Below, one piece after another: positions 23,794 to 32,305 of a stretch of DNA of 46,531 nucleotides. The position numbers were made by a program, and so were the translations under genes. This DNA comes from Salimicrobium halophilum (GTDB lineage: Bacteria > Bacillota > Bacilli > Bacillales > Halobacillaceae), in contig NZ_FNEV01000014.1 of NCBI RefSeq assembly GCF_900100295.1, positions 1-46,531 of the forward strand. Reading direction: 5' to 3'. Under the pieces are notes generated by a model. The model was not told where the DNA came from and ran no database searches. It worked only from the letters and a program-made list of their open reading frames with translations. Every line of letters starts with the position of its first letter. Within the stretch, counting starts at the first letter, position 1.

Positions 23794-23837
23794 AAAAAGA
23801 CCGCCCTTTTCACACCAGTGAATAGGGCGGTCTTTTA
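23794..23837 (-). terminator. Terminator of cls (probably bidirectional)
   Basis: GACCGCCC pairs with GGGCGGTC across an 18-base loop that itself contains TTCAC/GTGAA. U-runs occur on both sides (TTTTT reading minus, TTTT reading plus). Confidence 0.85.
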
Positions 23838-23839
23838 AC

Positions 23840-25012
23840 TTAAAGAATACCGCGGAACGGTTTGGATATCTGAATTCTCAGTTTCTCTCCAAAAGTCAAA
23901 TGAGCATCCACTTCCTCGAAAGGAAGCGAATTCTCGATATCTTTGAAATACTCTTCACGCAAGTGTTGAACAAACGCTGGATCAAAGATTGAAATCGTGA
24001 CTTCTTTATTCAGGAACATACTTCTTCTGTCAAAATTCGCGGTGCCGATATCCGTGGCTTCCTTATCAACCATCACAAGCTTGGCGTGATAGAAACCTGC
24101 ATTGTAATAGTGGATATAAGCTCCGTTATCAACCAGTTCCTTCTTGAAAGGGAACCCTGCTTCTTTAACAAGCGCGTGATCACGTTTGCGCGGCACAAGA
24201 ACATGAACTGCCACTCCCCGGTCGAGAGCATCGAGCAGGGCGCGGTGAATCTTGCGAGTAGGAATAAAATAAGGGCTTCCGATCAAAATCTCCTGCTTCG
24301 CTTTTCGGATCATCGTAAGGAATGTATTTTCTACACCTATGCCATCGAAGGCCACGATCTGGAATGGGTAAGAGCCGCCTTCTCTGTACGACACAGAAGG
24401 AATGACATCTCCTGTGTTATAGCTCCAGTCATCGACGATGATACGGTGAAGATCACGGACGATCGATCCCGTCAATCGTAGGTGATAATCCCGCCAGTCC
24501 ATGAACTCTGAGCTGTTACCGATATATTCCCGGCCGACATTGAACCCACCTACGTAGCCGATCACTCCGTCAATCACGACCATTTTGCGGTGGTTCCTGC
24601 GGTTCAACGTATAAAAGAACGAAGGGAAACTCGGTGTTTCAGCGAATCCGATATGAACACCGGCTTCTTCAAGTGCATCCATTTCAAAGCGGACGGGGGC
24701 ACTCACCATCTGATCCACCAACAGGTGAACCTGGATCCCTTCTTCCGCTTTCATTTTCAAAAGGTCGAGGAACTTCCGGCTGAACTTGTCCCGTCGGACC
24801 TGATAAAAGTAAACATCGATCTGATACTGGGCTTGCGTAATTTCTTCAAACATATCCTCGAACAGGGGAGAGCCGTTCTTGTAGAAACGATAGTCCCCTT
24901 TCGTTTCATCGAAGACGAGCGTCCGGTGGTGTTTTTTGTGTTGTTGTTTTCCGATAAAAACGTCCAGCACCACCCACGTCAGTAAGCTTAGGAATATCTT
25001 CAGTGCTTTCAA
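23840..25012 (-). CDS. Cardiolipin synthase / phospholipase D family (YwiE-like)
   Basis: A 390-residue membrane-anchored enzyme that joins phosphatidylglycerol molecules into cardiolipin. One N-terminal hydrophobic helix (about 5-20), then two phospholipase D domains with both HKD motifs: NHRKMVVIDGVIGYVGGFN and FYHAKLVMVDKEATDIGTAN. Many Bacillus cardiolipin synthases carry two N-terminal helices and about 480-500 residues; this shorter form with one helix is like B. subtilis YwiE. Start: TTG at 25012 (MKALKIFLSLLTWVV), seven bases after a perfect GGAGG; the ATG at 25072 has no ribosome site. Cardiolipin enrichment is common in salt-tolerant Bacilli. Divergent from fadF, as in B. subtilis. 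Confidence 0.9.
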   Translation of the reverse strand: MKALKIFLSLLTWVVLDVFIGKQQHKKHHRTLVFDETKGDYRFYKNGSPLFEDMFEEITQAQYQIDVYFYQVRRDKFSRKFLDLLKMKAEEGIQVHLLVDQMVSAPVRFEMDALEEAGVHIGFAETPSFPSFFYTLNRRNHRKMVVIDGVIGYVGGFNVGREYIGNSSEFMDWRDYHLRLTGSIVRDLHRIIVDDWSYNTGDVIPSVSYREGGSYPFQIVAFDGIGVENTFLTMIRKAKQEILIGSPYFIPTRKIHRALLDALDRGVAVHVLVPRKRDHALVKEAGFPFKKELVDNGAYIHYYNAGFYHAKLVMVDKEATDIGTANFDRRSMFLNKEVTISIFDPAFVQHLREEYFKDIENSLPFEEVDAHLTFGEKLRIQISKPFRGIL

Positions 25013-25110
25013 CCTTCCACCTCCATAACTACCCATATCGGTGTGTACCCGAATAAAGGTGTCTACACTCATGATAAGTCACAAAGAAGCAGGGAAAAAG
25101 TCAAAAGTTG

Positions 25111-25140
25111 TTGACTGAATGCTCATTCATAATTTATAGT
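25111..25140 (+). promoter_or_regulatory. fadF promoter with FadR-like operator
   Basis: TTGACT (25111-25116), 18 bases, TATAGT (25135-25140). The palindrome TGAATG-CT-CATTCA (25116-25129) overlaps the -35 and spacer. It resembles the half-sites of the B. subtilis FadR box (TGAATGA...TCATTCA) but with a shorter centre. Position fits repression of fatty-acid catabolism; the identity of the repressor is inferred. Confidence 0.55.
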
Positions 25141-25156
25141 ATAGATAACGTATTAT

Positions 25157-25194
25157 GAAAAGGGTTTCAAAACAGGAAAAGGGTTTCAAAACAG
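25157..25194 (+). repeat. Perfect 19-bp tandem repeat in the fadF leader
   Basis: GAAAAGGGTTTCAAAACAG occurs twice with no gap (25157-25175, 25176-25194), between the promoter and the fadF ribosome binding site. The second copy supplies part of the purine-rich leader. Confidence 0.9.
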
Positions 25195-25211
25195 AAAGAG
25201 GGGGAGAAGGA

Positions 25212-27335
25212 ATGGATCCTTTATTGCTGGTCAACTGGCTGTTGTTCCTCGGTGTGACGTTTTACGGCGTGTATTTATTCGCCCGTATCGTGCAGACGAG
25301 AATTGCTTATATTAAGATGGGGAAAAAATTTGAATTCGATGGAAAAATCAAGCGTCGTCTTCAAAAAATCGGGATTTATGTCTTTGGTCAGAAAAAATTA
25401 TTGAAAGATAAGAAATCCGGGGCGATTCATGTAATGATGTTCTACGGATTTCTGCTCGTCCAGTTCGGAGCGATCGATTTCATCTGGAAAGGACTTGCGC
25501 CTGATTCGCACCTGCCGCTAGGTCCGGTTTATCCGGCATTCACATTTTTCCAGGAGCTTGTGACACTCATGATTCTCGTAGCGGTCGTGTGGGCGTTTTA
25601 CCGTCGCTACATAGAGAAGCTTGTACGCCTGAAGCGCGGTTTCAAAGCAGGACTTGTACTTATTTTCATCGGAACGCTTATGGTGACAGTGCTTGCCGGA
25701 AACGCGATGAATATCCTCTGGCATGGCCATGAACCGACGTTATTTGAACCGGTGGCAAGTACTATTGCGCTCGCATTCACTTGGCTTCCTGAAACGGGGG
25801 CCGCTGCCGTGTTTTTCGTAATGTGGTGGATCCACCTGCTGGCATTGCTGTCGTTTCTCGTTTACGTGCCGCAGTCGAAGCACGCTCACCTTATCGCAGC
25901 ACCGGTCAACGTATTCCTCAGTCGTGAGGACGCACCCGGCAAGCTGAAGCCGATCAATTTCGATATCGATGACGAAACGGATGAAGAAGAAGTATCCTTC
26001 GGGGTCGGAAAAGTGGAAGAATTCGACCAGCTGCAGATGATCGATCTGTATGCCTGTGTGGAATGTGGACGCTGTACGAATGTGTGTCCGGCTTCCGGTT
26101 CCGGGAAGATGCTGTCTCCGATGGACCTTCTCGTTAAAATCCGTGATCACCTGACGCATAAAGGAGCTGCCGTTACCGGTCGGGAAGCGTGGGTACCCTC
26201 CTATGCCTTCTCCGGAACGGAAGGGAACATGCTCGCTTCGATGGCCCGCGGTGAACAGAATGAGGCAGTCGATCGTGTCAACGAAACGAACCTCATCGGT
26301 GACGTGATCACAGAAGAAGAACTCTGGGCTTGTACGACGTGCCGTAACTGTGAGGATGCTTGTCCGGTACTTAACGAACACGTCGATAAAATCATCGACC
26401 TGCGCCGTTATCTTGTGATGACAGAAGGAAAAATGGATCCGGATGGTCAGCGTGCCCTTATGAACATCGAACGCCAGGGGAACCCTTGGGGACTATCGAA
26501 GAAAGAGCGCGAAGACTGGCGTGAGCTTGATGAGGATGCGTACATCCCTACTGTGAAAGAATTGAAGAAAGAAGGCGAAGAATTCGAGTATCTCTTCTGG
26601 GTAAGCTCGATGGGATCGTACGACAACCGCAGTCAGAAAATCGCGATGGATTTCGCGAAGCTTATGAACAAAGCGGGCATCAAGTTCGCCATCCTCGGTA
26701 ACAAAGAACAGAACTCCGGAGATACGGCTCGCCGTATGGGGAACGAATTCCTCTTCCAGGAGCTTGCCGAGAAGAATATCAAAGAGTTCGAAAAGAACAA
26801 TGTAACGAAAATCATTACGATCGATCCGCATGCGTTCAACATTTTCAAAAACGAATATCCGGACTTCGGATTCGAAGCGGAAGTGTACCACCATACGGAA
26901 ATGCTCGCGAAATGGCTCGAGGAAGGTCGTCTGAAACCGGAAGCACCGGTCAACGAGAAGATCACCTATCACGACAGCTGCTATCTCGGCCGTTACAACG
27001 AAGTGTACCAGCCGCCGCGTGAAGTGCTTGAGATGATTCCGGGCGTCGAAGTCGTCGAGATGAAGCGTAACCGCTCGAACGGCATGTGCTGTGGAGCCGG
27101 CGGAGGTATGATGTGGATGGAAGAGAAATCCGGAAACCGCGTCAACCTCGCCCGTACCGAACAGGCGCTTGAAGTGGAACCTACGATGATCTCGAGTGGT
27201 TGTCCGTTCTGTCTGACGATGCTGTCTGACGGAACGAAAGCGAAGGAAGTCGAAGAAACCGTAAGCACGATGGATATCGCAGAGATTCTTGCTAAATCTA
27301 TATTTGAAAAAGAAAAAGCGGAGCAGGCCGTTTAG
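25212..27335 (+). CDS. FadF (YwjF): membrane iron-sulfur oxidoreductase of fatty-acid oxidation
   Basis: A 707-residue protein thought to pass electrons from acyl-CoA dehydrogenases (via ETF) to the quinone pool. N-terminal membrane part of about six helices (1-245) like the nitrate reductase gamma / HdrE subunit; two 4Fe-4S motifs, CVECGRCTNVC (about 281-291) and CTTCRNCEDAC (about 374-384); then two CCG domains with DSCYLGRYNEVY, MCCGAGGGM and SGCPFC. Start: ATG 25212 after GGGGGAGAAGG; a frame from 25155 translates the tandem repeat and is unlikely. The last codons (KAEQAV and stop) lie in a fragment of the palindromic element, so the C-terminus was rewritten. It leads the acyl-CoA block. 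Confidence 0.93.
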   Translation: MDPLLLVNWLLFLGVTFYGVYLFARIVQTRIAYIKMGKKFEFDGKIKRRLQKIGIYVFGQKKLLKDKKSGAIHVMMFYGFLLVQFGAIDFIWKGLAPDSHLPLGPVYPAFTFFQELVTLMILVAVVWAFYRRYIEKLVRLKRGFKAGLVLIFIGTLMVTVLAGNAMNILWHGHEPTLFEPVASTIALAFTWLPETGAAAVFFVMWWIHLLALLSFLVYVPQSKHAHLIAAPVNVFLSREDAPGKLKPINFDIDDETDEEEVSFGVGKVEEFDQLQMIDLYACVECGRCTNVCPASGSGKMLSPMDLLVKIRDHLTHKGAAVTGREAWVPSYAFSGTEGNMLASMARGEQNEAVDRVNETNLIGDVITEEELWACTTCRNCEDACPVLNEHVDKIIDLRRYLVMTEGKMDPDGQRALMNIERQGNPWGLSKKEREDWRELDEDAYIPTVKELKKEGEEFEYLFWVSSMGSYDNRSQKIAMDFAKLMNKAGIKFAILGNKEQNSGDTARRMGNEFLFQELAEKNIKEFEKNNVTKIITIDPHAFNIFKNEYPDFGFEAEVYHHTEMLAKWLEEGRLKPEAPVNEKITYHDSCYLGRYNEVYQPPREVLEMIPGVEVVEMKRNRSNGMCCGAGGGMMWMEEKSGNRVNLARTEQALEVEPTMISSGCPFCLTMLSDGTKAKEVEETVSTMDIAEILAKSIFEKEKAEQAV

Positions 27336-27345
27336 AAACCAGGTC
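27311..27345 (+). repeat. Palindromic intergenic element, fragment 10, inside the fadF 3' end
   Basis: AAAAAGCGGAGCAGGCC and TTTAGAAACC match the start of the truncated copy at 23346 nearly base for base. The TAG of TTTAGAAACC serves as the fadF stop codon. The palindrome core is absent. Confidence 0.7.
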
Positions 27346-27636
27346 AGGTATCTGGTTATGCGACAGTTTTTCAGAAGAAAAGAGAAGAAAGCATTTCATA
27401 AATAAAGATATCCGATGCTTTTGATAGAAAGTGAAGAAGAAAGTATCGCATATCAAATATTATGCGATACTTTCATCAATCTGATTACTTAAGAATGTCC
27501 CATAACAAAAAACAAATTGGAAGAAAACAGTGGAAAGTGTACAAAAAGTTTTGTACACTTTCCTTATGAAGAGAAATTGAGCGAGCGTTCGATAGCCAAT
27601 TTTGAAAGCGTTATCAAATAAAAGGAGGAATCAGGT
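27336..27636. other. Intergenic region fadF-thiolase with two perfect palindromes
   Basis: This 301-base gap contains GAAAGTATCGCATA (27439-27452) pairing with TATGCGATACTTTC (27461-27474), and GGAAAGTGTACAAAA (27532-27546) pairing with TTTTGTACACTTTCC (27549-27563). Neither is followed by a U-run, so they are not standard terminators. Near the thiolase gene are the cre site and AAAGGAGG. No clear -35/-10 pair was found and no small gene was recognised. Confidence 0.6.
27603..27616 (+). promoter_or_regulatory. cre site (CcpA operator) before the thiolase gene
   Basis: TGAAAGCGTTATCA fits the cre consensus TGWNANCGNTNWCA at every position. It lies 21 bases before the start codon, where bound CcpA would block transcription, as expected for a carbon-repressed catabolic operon such as mmg. 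Confidence 0.75.
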
Positions 27637-28824
27637 ATGACGAAAACAGTGATTGTGGAAGGAGCCCGTACAGCATTTGGGAAACTTGGAGGAAGCCTTG
27701 CTTCTTTATCCGCTTCCGAGCTCGGAGGCAAAGCGATTGCCGAAGCGATGCAACGCGCCGGAATTGAAGGCAAGGACATCGGCGAGGTGATCATGGGTAC
27801 CGTGCTCCAGGGTGGCCAGGGACAGTTGCCATCCAGACAGGCGGCACGGAATGCAGGTATTCCGTGGCATGTGAAAACGGAAACGGTCAATAAAGTGTGT
27901 GCGTCCGGCATGCGAAGTGTCACGATGGCGGATCAGTTCATTCGTCTCGGGGAAGAAGAGATCATCGTCGCCGGAGGAATGGAAAGCATGAGCAGTGCTC
28001 CTTATTTCATGCCGAAAGCCCGTTTCGGATTCCGGATGGGAGACGGCGCCGTGAAAGATATGATGATCCACGACGGACTGACTTGTTCCTTTGAAGGCGT
28101 GCATATGGGGTCGTACGGAAACCGCACCGCCAACAATCACGACATCACCCGCCAAGCGCAGGATGATTGGGCATATCGTAGTCATCAGCTTGCCGGCAAG
28201 GCGATCGATTCCGGAGTGATGAAAGAAGAAATCGTTCCTGTCGAGATTCCTCAGCGAAAAGGCGATCCGATCAAGGTCGATACCGATGAAGCACCACGTC
28301 TCGATACGACGGTCGAACGCCTGTCCCAACTGAAACCGGTCTTCGATAAAGACGGCACAATCACTGCGGGTAACGCACCTGGCGTCAACGACGGGGCGTG
28401 TGCGATGGTTCTCATGTCTGATGAAAAAGCGGAGCGCGACGGCATCAAGCCTCTTGCGACCATCCTCGCTCACGATGAAATCGCGGTGGAAGCGCAGGAC
28501 TTTCCGGAGACACCGGGACTTGTCATCAACAAACTTCTAGAAAAAACCGGAAAAAAACTTGAAGACATTGATCTGTTCGAAGTGAATGAAGCTTTCGCTG
28601 CCGTCTCGCTCGCCAGCGGGAAAATCGCCGGACTCGAGACAGAGAAAGTGAACGTCAACGGCGGAGCGGTCGCTCTTGGTCATCCGATCGGAGCCAGTGG
28701 CGCAAGGATCCTTTTGACACTAGCGTATGAACTTCGTCGCCGCGGAGGCGGACTTGGTATTGCTGCCATCTGTTCCGGAGGCGGCCAGGGTGACGCAGTC
28801 TTGATTGAAGTGGAGGGAGCGTAA
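27637..28824 (+). CDS. Acetyl-CoA C-acetyltransferase (thiolase)
   Basis: A 395-residue thiolase that cleaves 3-oxoacyl-CoA, or condenses two acetyl-CoA in reverse. The catalytic set is complete: Cys88 in NKVCASGMRSV, His near 349 in GHPIGASGARI and Cys near 379 in ICSGGGQGDA. Length is normal; it is like B. subtilis MmgA. Start: ATG with AAAGGAGG. It begins a tight run of four genes with gaps of 2, 11 and 15 bp, so one operon, under cre control. Substrate chain length cannot be told from the sequence. Confidence 0.93.
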   Translation: MTKTVIVEGARTAFGKLGGSLASLSASELGGKAIAEAMQRAGIEGKDIGEVIMGTVLQGGQGQLPSRQAARNAGIPWHVKTETVNKVCASGMRSVTMADQFIRLGEEEIIVAGGMESMSSAPYFMPKARFGFRMGDGAVKDMMIHDGLTCSFEGVHMGSYGNRTANNHDITRQAQDDWAYRSHQLAGKAIDSGVMKEEIVPVEIPQRKGDPIKVDTDEAPRLDTTVERLSQLKPVFDKDGTITAGNAPGVNDGACAMVLMSDEKAERDGIKPLATILAHDEIAVEAQDFPETPGLVINKLLEKTGKKLEDIDLFEVNEAFAAVSLASGKIAGLETEKVNVNGGAVALGHPIGASGARILLTLAYELRRRGGGLGIAAICSGGGQGDAVLIEVEGA

Positions 28825-28826
28825 TC

Positions 28827-29672
28827 ATGAAGTATATTTTCGTTATCGGTGCCGGCCAGATGGGTGCCGGGATCGCGCAAGTATTCGCAACGCACAATTT
28901 TTCCGTGAAACTGTTCGATGTAAACCAGGAAGCACTCCAAAAAGGAATGGAAGGCATTCATAAACGTCTCGACCGTTCCGTGGAAAAAGAACGGATGACC
29001 CAGGAAGAAGCGGAACAGGCCAAAGCGCATCTGGAAACAGCTTCAACCCTTGAGGATGCGTCGAACTGTGATTTTGCCATTGAAGCGGTCGTCGAGAATA
29101 TGGACGTCAAAGAGAAAGTGTTCCGTCAGCTCGATGAAATCATGCCGGAGCATGCGATTCTAGCGACGAACACGTCTTCGCTCCCTATCACAGATGTAGC
29201 GGCTGTGACGAACCGGCCATCCCAGGTCATAGGGATGCATTTCATGAATCCGGTACCGGTCATGAAACTTGTCGAAGTCATCCGTGCGATTCAAACGAGT
29301 GATGAAACATACGAACGGGTAGAACAACTCGCCAAGCAGCTCGTGAAGACTCCGGTCGAGGTGAATGACTATCCTGGCTTCGTTTCGAACCGTGTGCTCA
29401 TGCCGATGATCAACGAAGCGATTTTTACCGTTTATGAGGGAGTCGCGTCGAAAGAAGACGTCGATACGGTCATGAAGCTCGGGATGAATCATCCGATGGG
29501 ACCATTGCAACTCGCGGACTTCATCGGTCTCGATACATGTCTGTCGATTATGGAGATTCTTTTTGACGGATTCGGCGATTCGAAATATCGTCCATGTCCA
29601 TTGTTGAAAAAATACGTAGCAGCAGGCTGGCTCGGGAAGAAATCCGGCCGCGGCTTTTACATCTACGAATAG
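28827..29672 (+). CDS. 3-hydroxybutyryl-CoA dehydrogenase
   Basis: A 281-residue NAD(P)-dependent 3-hydroxyacyl-CoA dehydrogenase like B. subtilis MmgB. The Rossmann loop is FVIGAGQMGAGIAQVFA near the N-terminus; ATNTSSLPITDVA and GMHFMNPVPVMKLVEVI carry the catalytic Ser/His region; YPGFVSNRVLMPMINEA starts the C-terminal dimer domain. It lies 2 bp after the thiolase. Product 3-oxoacyl-CoA feeds the thiolase. The usual enoyl-CoA hydratase is not in this cluster and must come from elsewhere. Confidence 0.94.
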   Translation: MKYIFVIGAGQMGAGIAQVFATHNFSVKLFDVNQEALQKGMEGIHKRLDRSVEKERMTQEEAEQAKAHLETASTLEDASNCDFAIEAVVENMDVKEKVFRQLDEIMPEHAILATNTSSLPITDVAAVTNRPSQVIGMHFMNPVPVMKLVEVIRAIQTSDETYERVEQLAKQLVKTPVEVNDYPGFVSNRVLMPMINEAIFTVYEGVASKEDVDTVMKLGMNHPMGPLQLADFIGLDTCLSIMEILFDGFGDSKYRPCPLLKKYVAAGWLGKKSGRGFYIYE

Positions 29673-29683
29673 GAGAGAGGCTC

Positions 29684-30820
29684 ATGGCTTTTACAGATGA
29701 ACAGCAGATGATGAGGAAGATGGTTCGCGATTTCGCAGAGAAGGAAGTGGCTCCGGCGGTGGAGCGCATGGAAGAAGAGGATCGCTTTCCGATCGAAGTC
29801 GTCAGAAAGATGGGAGAGCTTGGATTGATGGGTGTTCCGATTCCTGAAAAGTATGGCGGGTCGGAAATGGACTTCACGTCTTACATCCTTGCAATCAATG
29901 AGCTGTCGAAAGTCAGTGCGACGGTAGGGGTCATCCTTTCTGTCCACACCTCCGTCGGTACGAACCCGATTCTTTACTTCGGAACCGAAGAGCAGAAAGA
30001 GAAATATCTGCCGAAGCTTGCAAGCGGTGAATATCTGGGTGCCTTCGCTCTGACAGAGCCGGGTGCCGGGTCCGACGCGGCAAGTCTGAAGACCCGTGCG
30101 GTGAAAGACGGGGACGATTACATCCTGAACGGTTCGAAAGCCTTCATCACGAATGCGGAAGCGGCCGATACGTTCATCGTCTTCTCCCGTACGAATCCGG
30201 ATGAACCCGGAAGTAAAGGTGTCAGTGCGTTTATCGTGGAAAAAGACATGCCTGGATTCTCCGTCGGCAGTGTGGAGCGGAAGATGGGCATGCACGGGTC
30301 CAGCACATGTACGATCAACTTCGATCAGTGCCGGGTGCCGAAAGAGAACCTGCTAGGTGAAGAAGGAAAAGGATTCTCGGTTGCGATGGCGAACCTGAAC
30401 ACCGGACGCATCGGCATTGCAGCTCAGGCGCTCGGGATTGCGGAAGCGGCTCTCGAGTACTCCGTTTCCTATGCGAAAGAACGCGAGCAGTTCGGCAAAC
30501 CGATCGCCAAACATCAGGGTCTTTCTTTCAAACTCGCCGATATGGCGACCGAAGTAGAGGCGGCAAGGCTCCTAGTCTATGAAGCGGCCCGTCTTCAGCA
30601 GGAAGGGCTGCCGTGCGGCAAAGAAGTATCGATGGCGAAGCTGTGGGCTTCGAAAGCTGCCGTGAATACGAGCATCGAAGCGGTGCAGGTGTACGGGGGA
30701 TACGGCTACACTGAAGACTATCCGGTGGAGCGCCTGTTCCGGGATGCGAAAGTTTGTGAAATTTATGAAGGAACGAGTGAAATTCAGAAGATTGTCATCG
30801 GCAATCACCTGATGAAATAA
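29684..30820 (+). CDS. Acyl-CoA dehydrogenase 1 (short/branched-chain type, MmgC-like)
   Basis: A 378-residue FAD enzyme that makes the trans-2 double bond in acyl-CoA. FAD and substrate blocks: AFALTEPGAGSDAASLKTRA, FITNAEAADTFIVFSRT and [16 protein letters not shown]. The catalytic Glu lies in IYEGTSEIQ near the C-terminus (short-chain/butyryl type). Start: ATG 29684 after AGGAGAG; a frame from 29594 overlaps the previous gene and is unlikely. Closely related to the next gene, with a 42-base identical stretch, so they look like a tandem duplication. Confidence 0.94.
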   Translation: MAFTDEQQMMRKMVRDFAEKEVAPAVERMEEEDRFPIEVVRKMGELGLMGVPIPEKYGGSEMDFTSYILAINELSKVSATVGVILSVHTSVGTNPILYFGTEEQKEKYLPKLASGEYLGAFALTEPGAGSDAASLKTRAVKDGDDYILNGSKAFITNAEAADTFIVFSRTNPDEPGSKGVSAFIVEKDMPGFSVGSVERKMGMHGSSTCTINFDQCRVPKENLLGEEGKGFSVAMANLNTGRIGIAAQALGIAEAALEYSVSYAKEREQFGKPIAKHQGLSFKLADMATEVEAARLLVYEAARLQQEGLPCGKEVSMAKLWASKAAVNTSIEAVQVYGGYGYTEDYPVERLFRDAKVCEIYEGTSEIQKIVIGNHLMK

Positions 30821-30835
30821 AAGGGGGAAAGCGAC

Positions 30836-31975
30836 ATGGACTTTACATTGACAGAAGAACAGCAGATGCTGAAGAAAATGGTACGTGACTTCGCGGAAAA
30901 CGAAGTGGAACCGACAGCCGCGGAGCGCGACGAAGAAGAACGGTTCGACCGGGGGATTTTCGATCAGATGTCCGAGCTCGGGCTGACAGGGATTCCGTGG
31001 CCGGAAGAGTACGGCGGCATCGGATCGGATTTCGTAAGCTATGCGATTGCGGTAGAAGAACTCTCCCGCGTCTGTGCATCTACGGGCGTGACGTTATCCG
31101 CTCATATTTCTCTTGCCAGCTGGCCGATCTTCACGTTCGGCAGTGAGGAGCAGAAGAAGAATTTCCTGACTCGTCTCGCGACCGGGGAAGCGCTCGGTGC
31201 TTACGCTTTGTCCGAACCGGGCGCAGGAAGTGACGTTTCTTCCATGAAGACGCAGGCGAAAAAAGACGGCGACGACTACATCCTGAACGGCAACAAAGTA
31301 TGGATCACCAATGGCGGCGTCGCGGATATCTATATCGTTTTCGCCAAGACCGATCCGGAGGCAGGGCACAAAGGAGTCAGTGCTTTCATCGTAGAAAAAG
31401 GGACGGAAGGTTTTTCTTTCGGGAAAAAAGAGAAGAAACTCGGTATCCGCTCGTCTCCGACGACGGAACTCATTTTCGAAAATTGCCGTGTACCGAAAGA
31501 CAATCTTCTCGGTGCAGAAGGCGAAGGATTCAAAATCGCCATGCAGACGCTTGATGGTGGACGAAACGGCATTGCAGCCCAGGCTGTCGGTATCGCTCAA
31601 GGGGCTCTCGATAAATCCATCGGCTATGCGAAAGAACGCGAGCAGTTCGGCAAACCGATCGCCAAGCACCAGGGCCTCTCTTTCAAGCTCGCCGACATGG
31701 CTACCGATGTGGAAGCGGCACGCTTATTGACGTATCAGGCCGCTTATCTGGAATCTGAAGGCAAACCGTACGCCAAGGCTTCGGCTATGGCGAAACTGTT
31801 CGCCGGCGACGCAGCGATGGACGTGACGACAGAAGCGGTGCAAGTCTACGGTGGCTACGGCTATACGAAAGACTACCCGGTCGAACGCTACATGCGCGAC
31901 GCGAAAATCACCCAGATTTACGAAGGCACGAACGAGATTCAGCGTCTTGTTATTGGTAGAATGGTGACTAGCTAG
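30836..31975 (+). CDS. Acyl-CoA dehydrogenase 2 (AcdA-like)
   Basis: A 379-residue acyl-CoA dehydrogenase, like AcdA, which lies beside fadF in B. subtilis. It opens [20 protein letters not shown]; other blocks are [20 protein letters not shown] and [16 protein letters not shown], and the catalytic Glu is in [10 protein letters not shown]. Start: ATG with AAAGGGGGAAAG upstream. It may act on a different chain, such as isobutyryl- or isovaleryl-CoA, but the sequence alone does not decide this. A palindromic element begins directly after its stop, with the TAG adjoining AAAAGTGGCAGG. Confidence 0.93.
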   Translation: MDFTLTEEQQMLKKMVRDFAENEVEPTAAERDEEERFDRGIFDQMSELGLTGIPWPEEYGGIGSDFVSYAIAVEELSRVCASTGVTLSAHISLASWPIFTFGSEEQKKNFLTRLATGEALGAYALSEPGAGSDVSSMKTQAKKDGDDYILNGNKVWITNGGVADIYIVFAKTDPEAGHKGVSAFIVEKGTEGFSFGKKEKKLGIRSSPTTELIFENCRVPKDNLLGAEGEGFKIAMQTLDGGRNGIAAQAVGIAQGALDKSIGYAKEREQFGKPIAKHQGLSFKLADMATDVEAARLLTYQAAYLESEGKPYAKASAMAKLFAGDAAMDVTTEAVQVYGGYGYTKDYPVERYMRDAKITQIYEGTNEIQRLVIGRMVTS

Positions 31976-32124
31976 AAAAGTGGCAGGCGCCGTTTAGAAA
32001 TACTGGCATAAGTAGACCGGTCAGACAAAAGCGATCTTTCTTTTTTCTGATCCGGGCTACTTATGACACGAATTTCTGGTGCCTGGAACTGGACAAAGAA
32101 AAGTGGCAGGCGCCGTTTAGAGGT
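31976..32124. repeat. Palindromic intergenic element, copy 11 plus half copy
   Basis: Stem CATAAGTAG-A-CCGG (about 32007-32020) pairs with CCGG-G-CTACTTATG (about 32052-32065), one mismatch; loop GTCAGACAAAAGCGATCTTT as in copy 2. After GGACAAAG at about 32091 a second AAAAGTGGCAGGCGCCGTTTA begins and is cut off by the TTATCTCA array at 32125. Confidence 0.75.
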
Positions 32125-32265
32125 TTATCTCAAAAAGTTGAAAGCTTATCTCAAATTTTTTTGGTTTATCTCAAAAAATGCGCGAGTTATCTCAAAAAAT
32201 CAAGTGTTTATCTCAAATTCTTATGGGCAAGCATATTTATCGTAACTTTTGAGCCATTTATCGCA
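32125..32265 (+). repeat. Periodic TTATCTCA array B
   Basis: Units TTATCTCA start at 32125, 32146, 32166, 32187 and 32208 (spacings 21, 20, 21, 21), then two decayed units TTATCGTA at 32237 and TTATCGCA at 32258 (21 apart). The array fills most of the gap between acdA and the GTPase gene; only the ribosome site follows. Confidence 0.85.
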
Positions 32266-32305
32266 AAAAAAGAACTTTTCATCCGACAGAAGAAAGGACG
32301 ATTCG

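Noticed and set aside
23529-23825. Frames of about 95 codons on both strands in the argS-cls gap
   Set aside because: They lie wholly in repeat families and the cls terminator; Arg/His-rich translations with no start signals.
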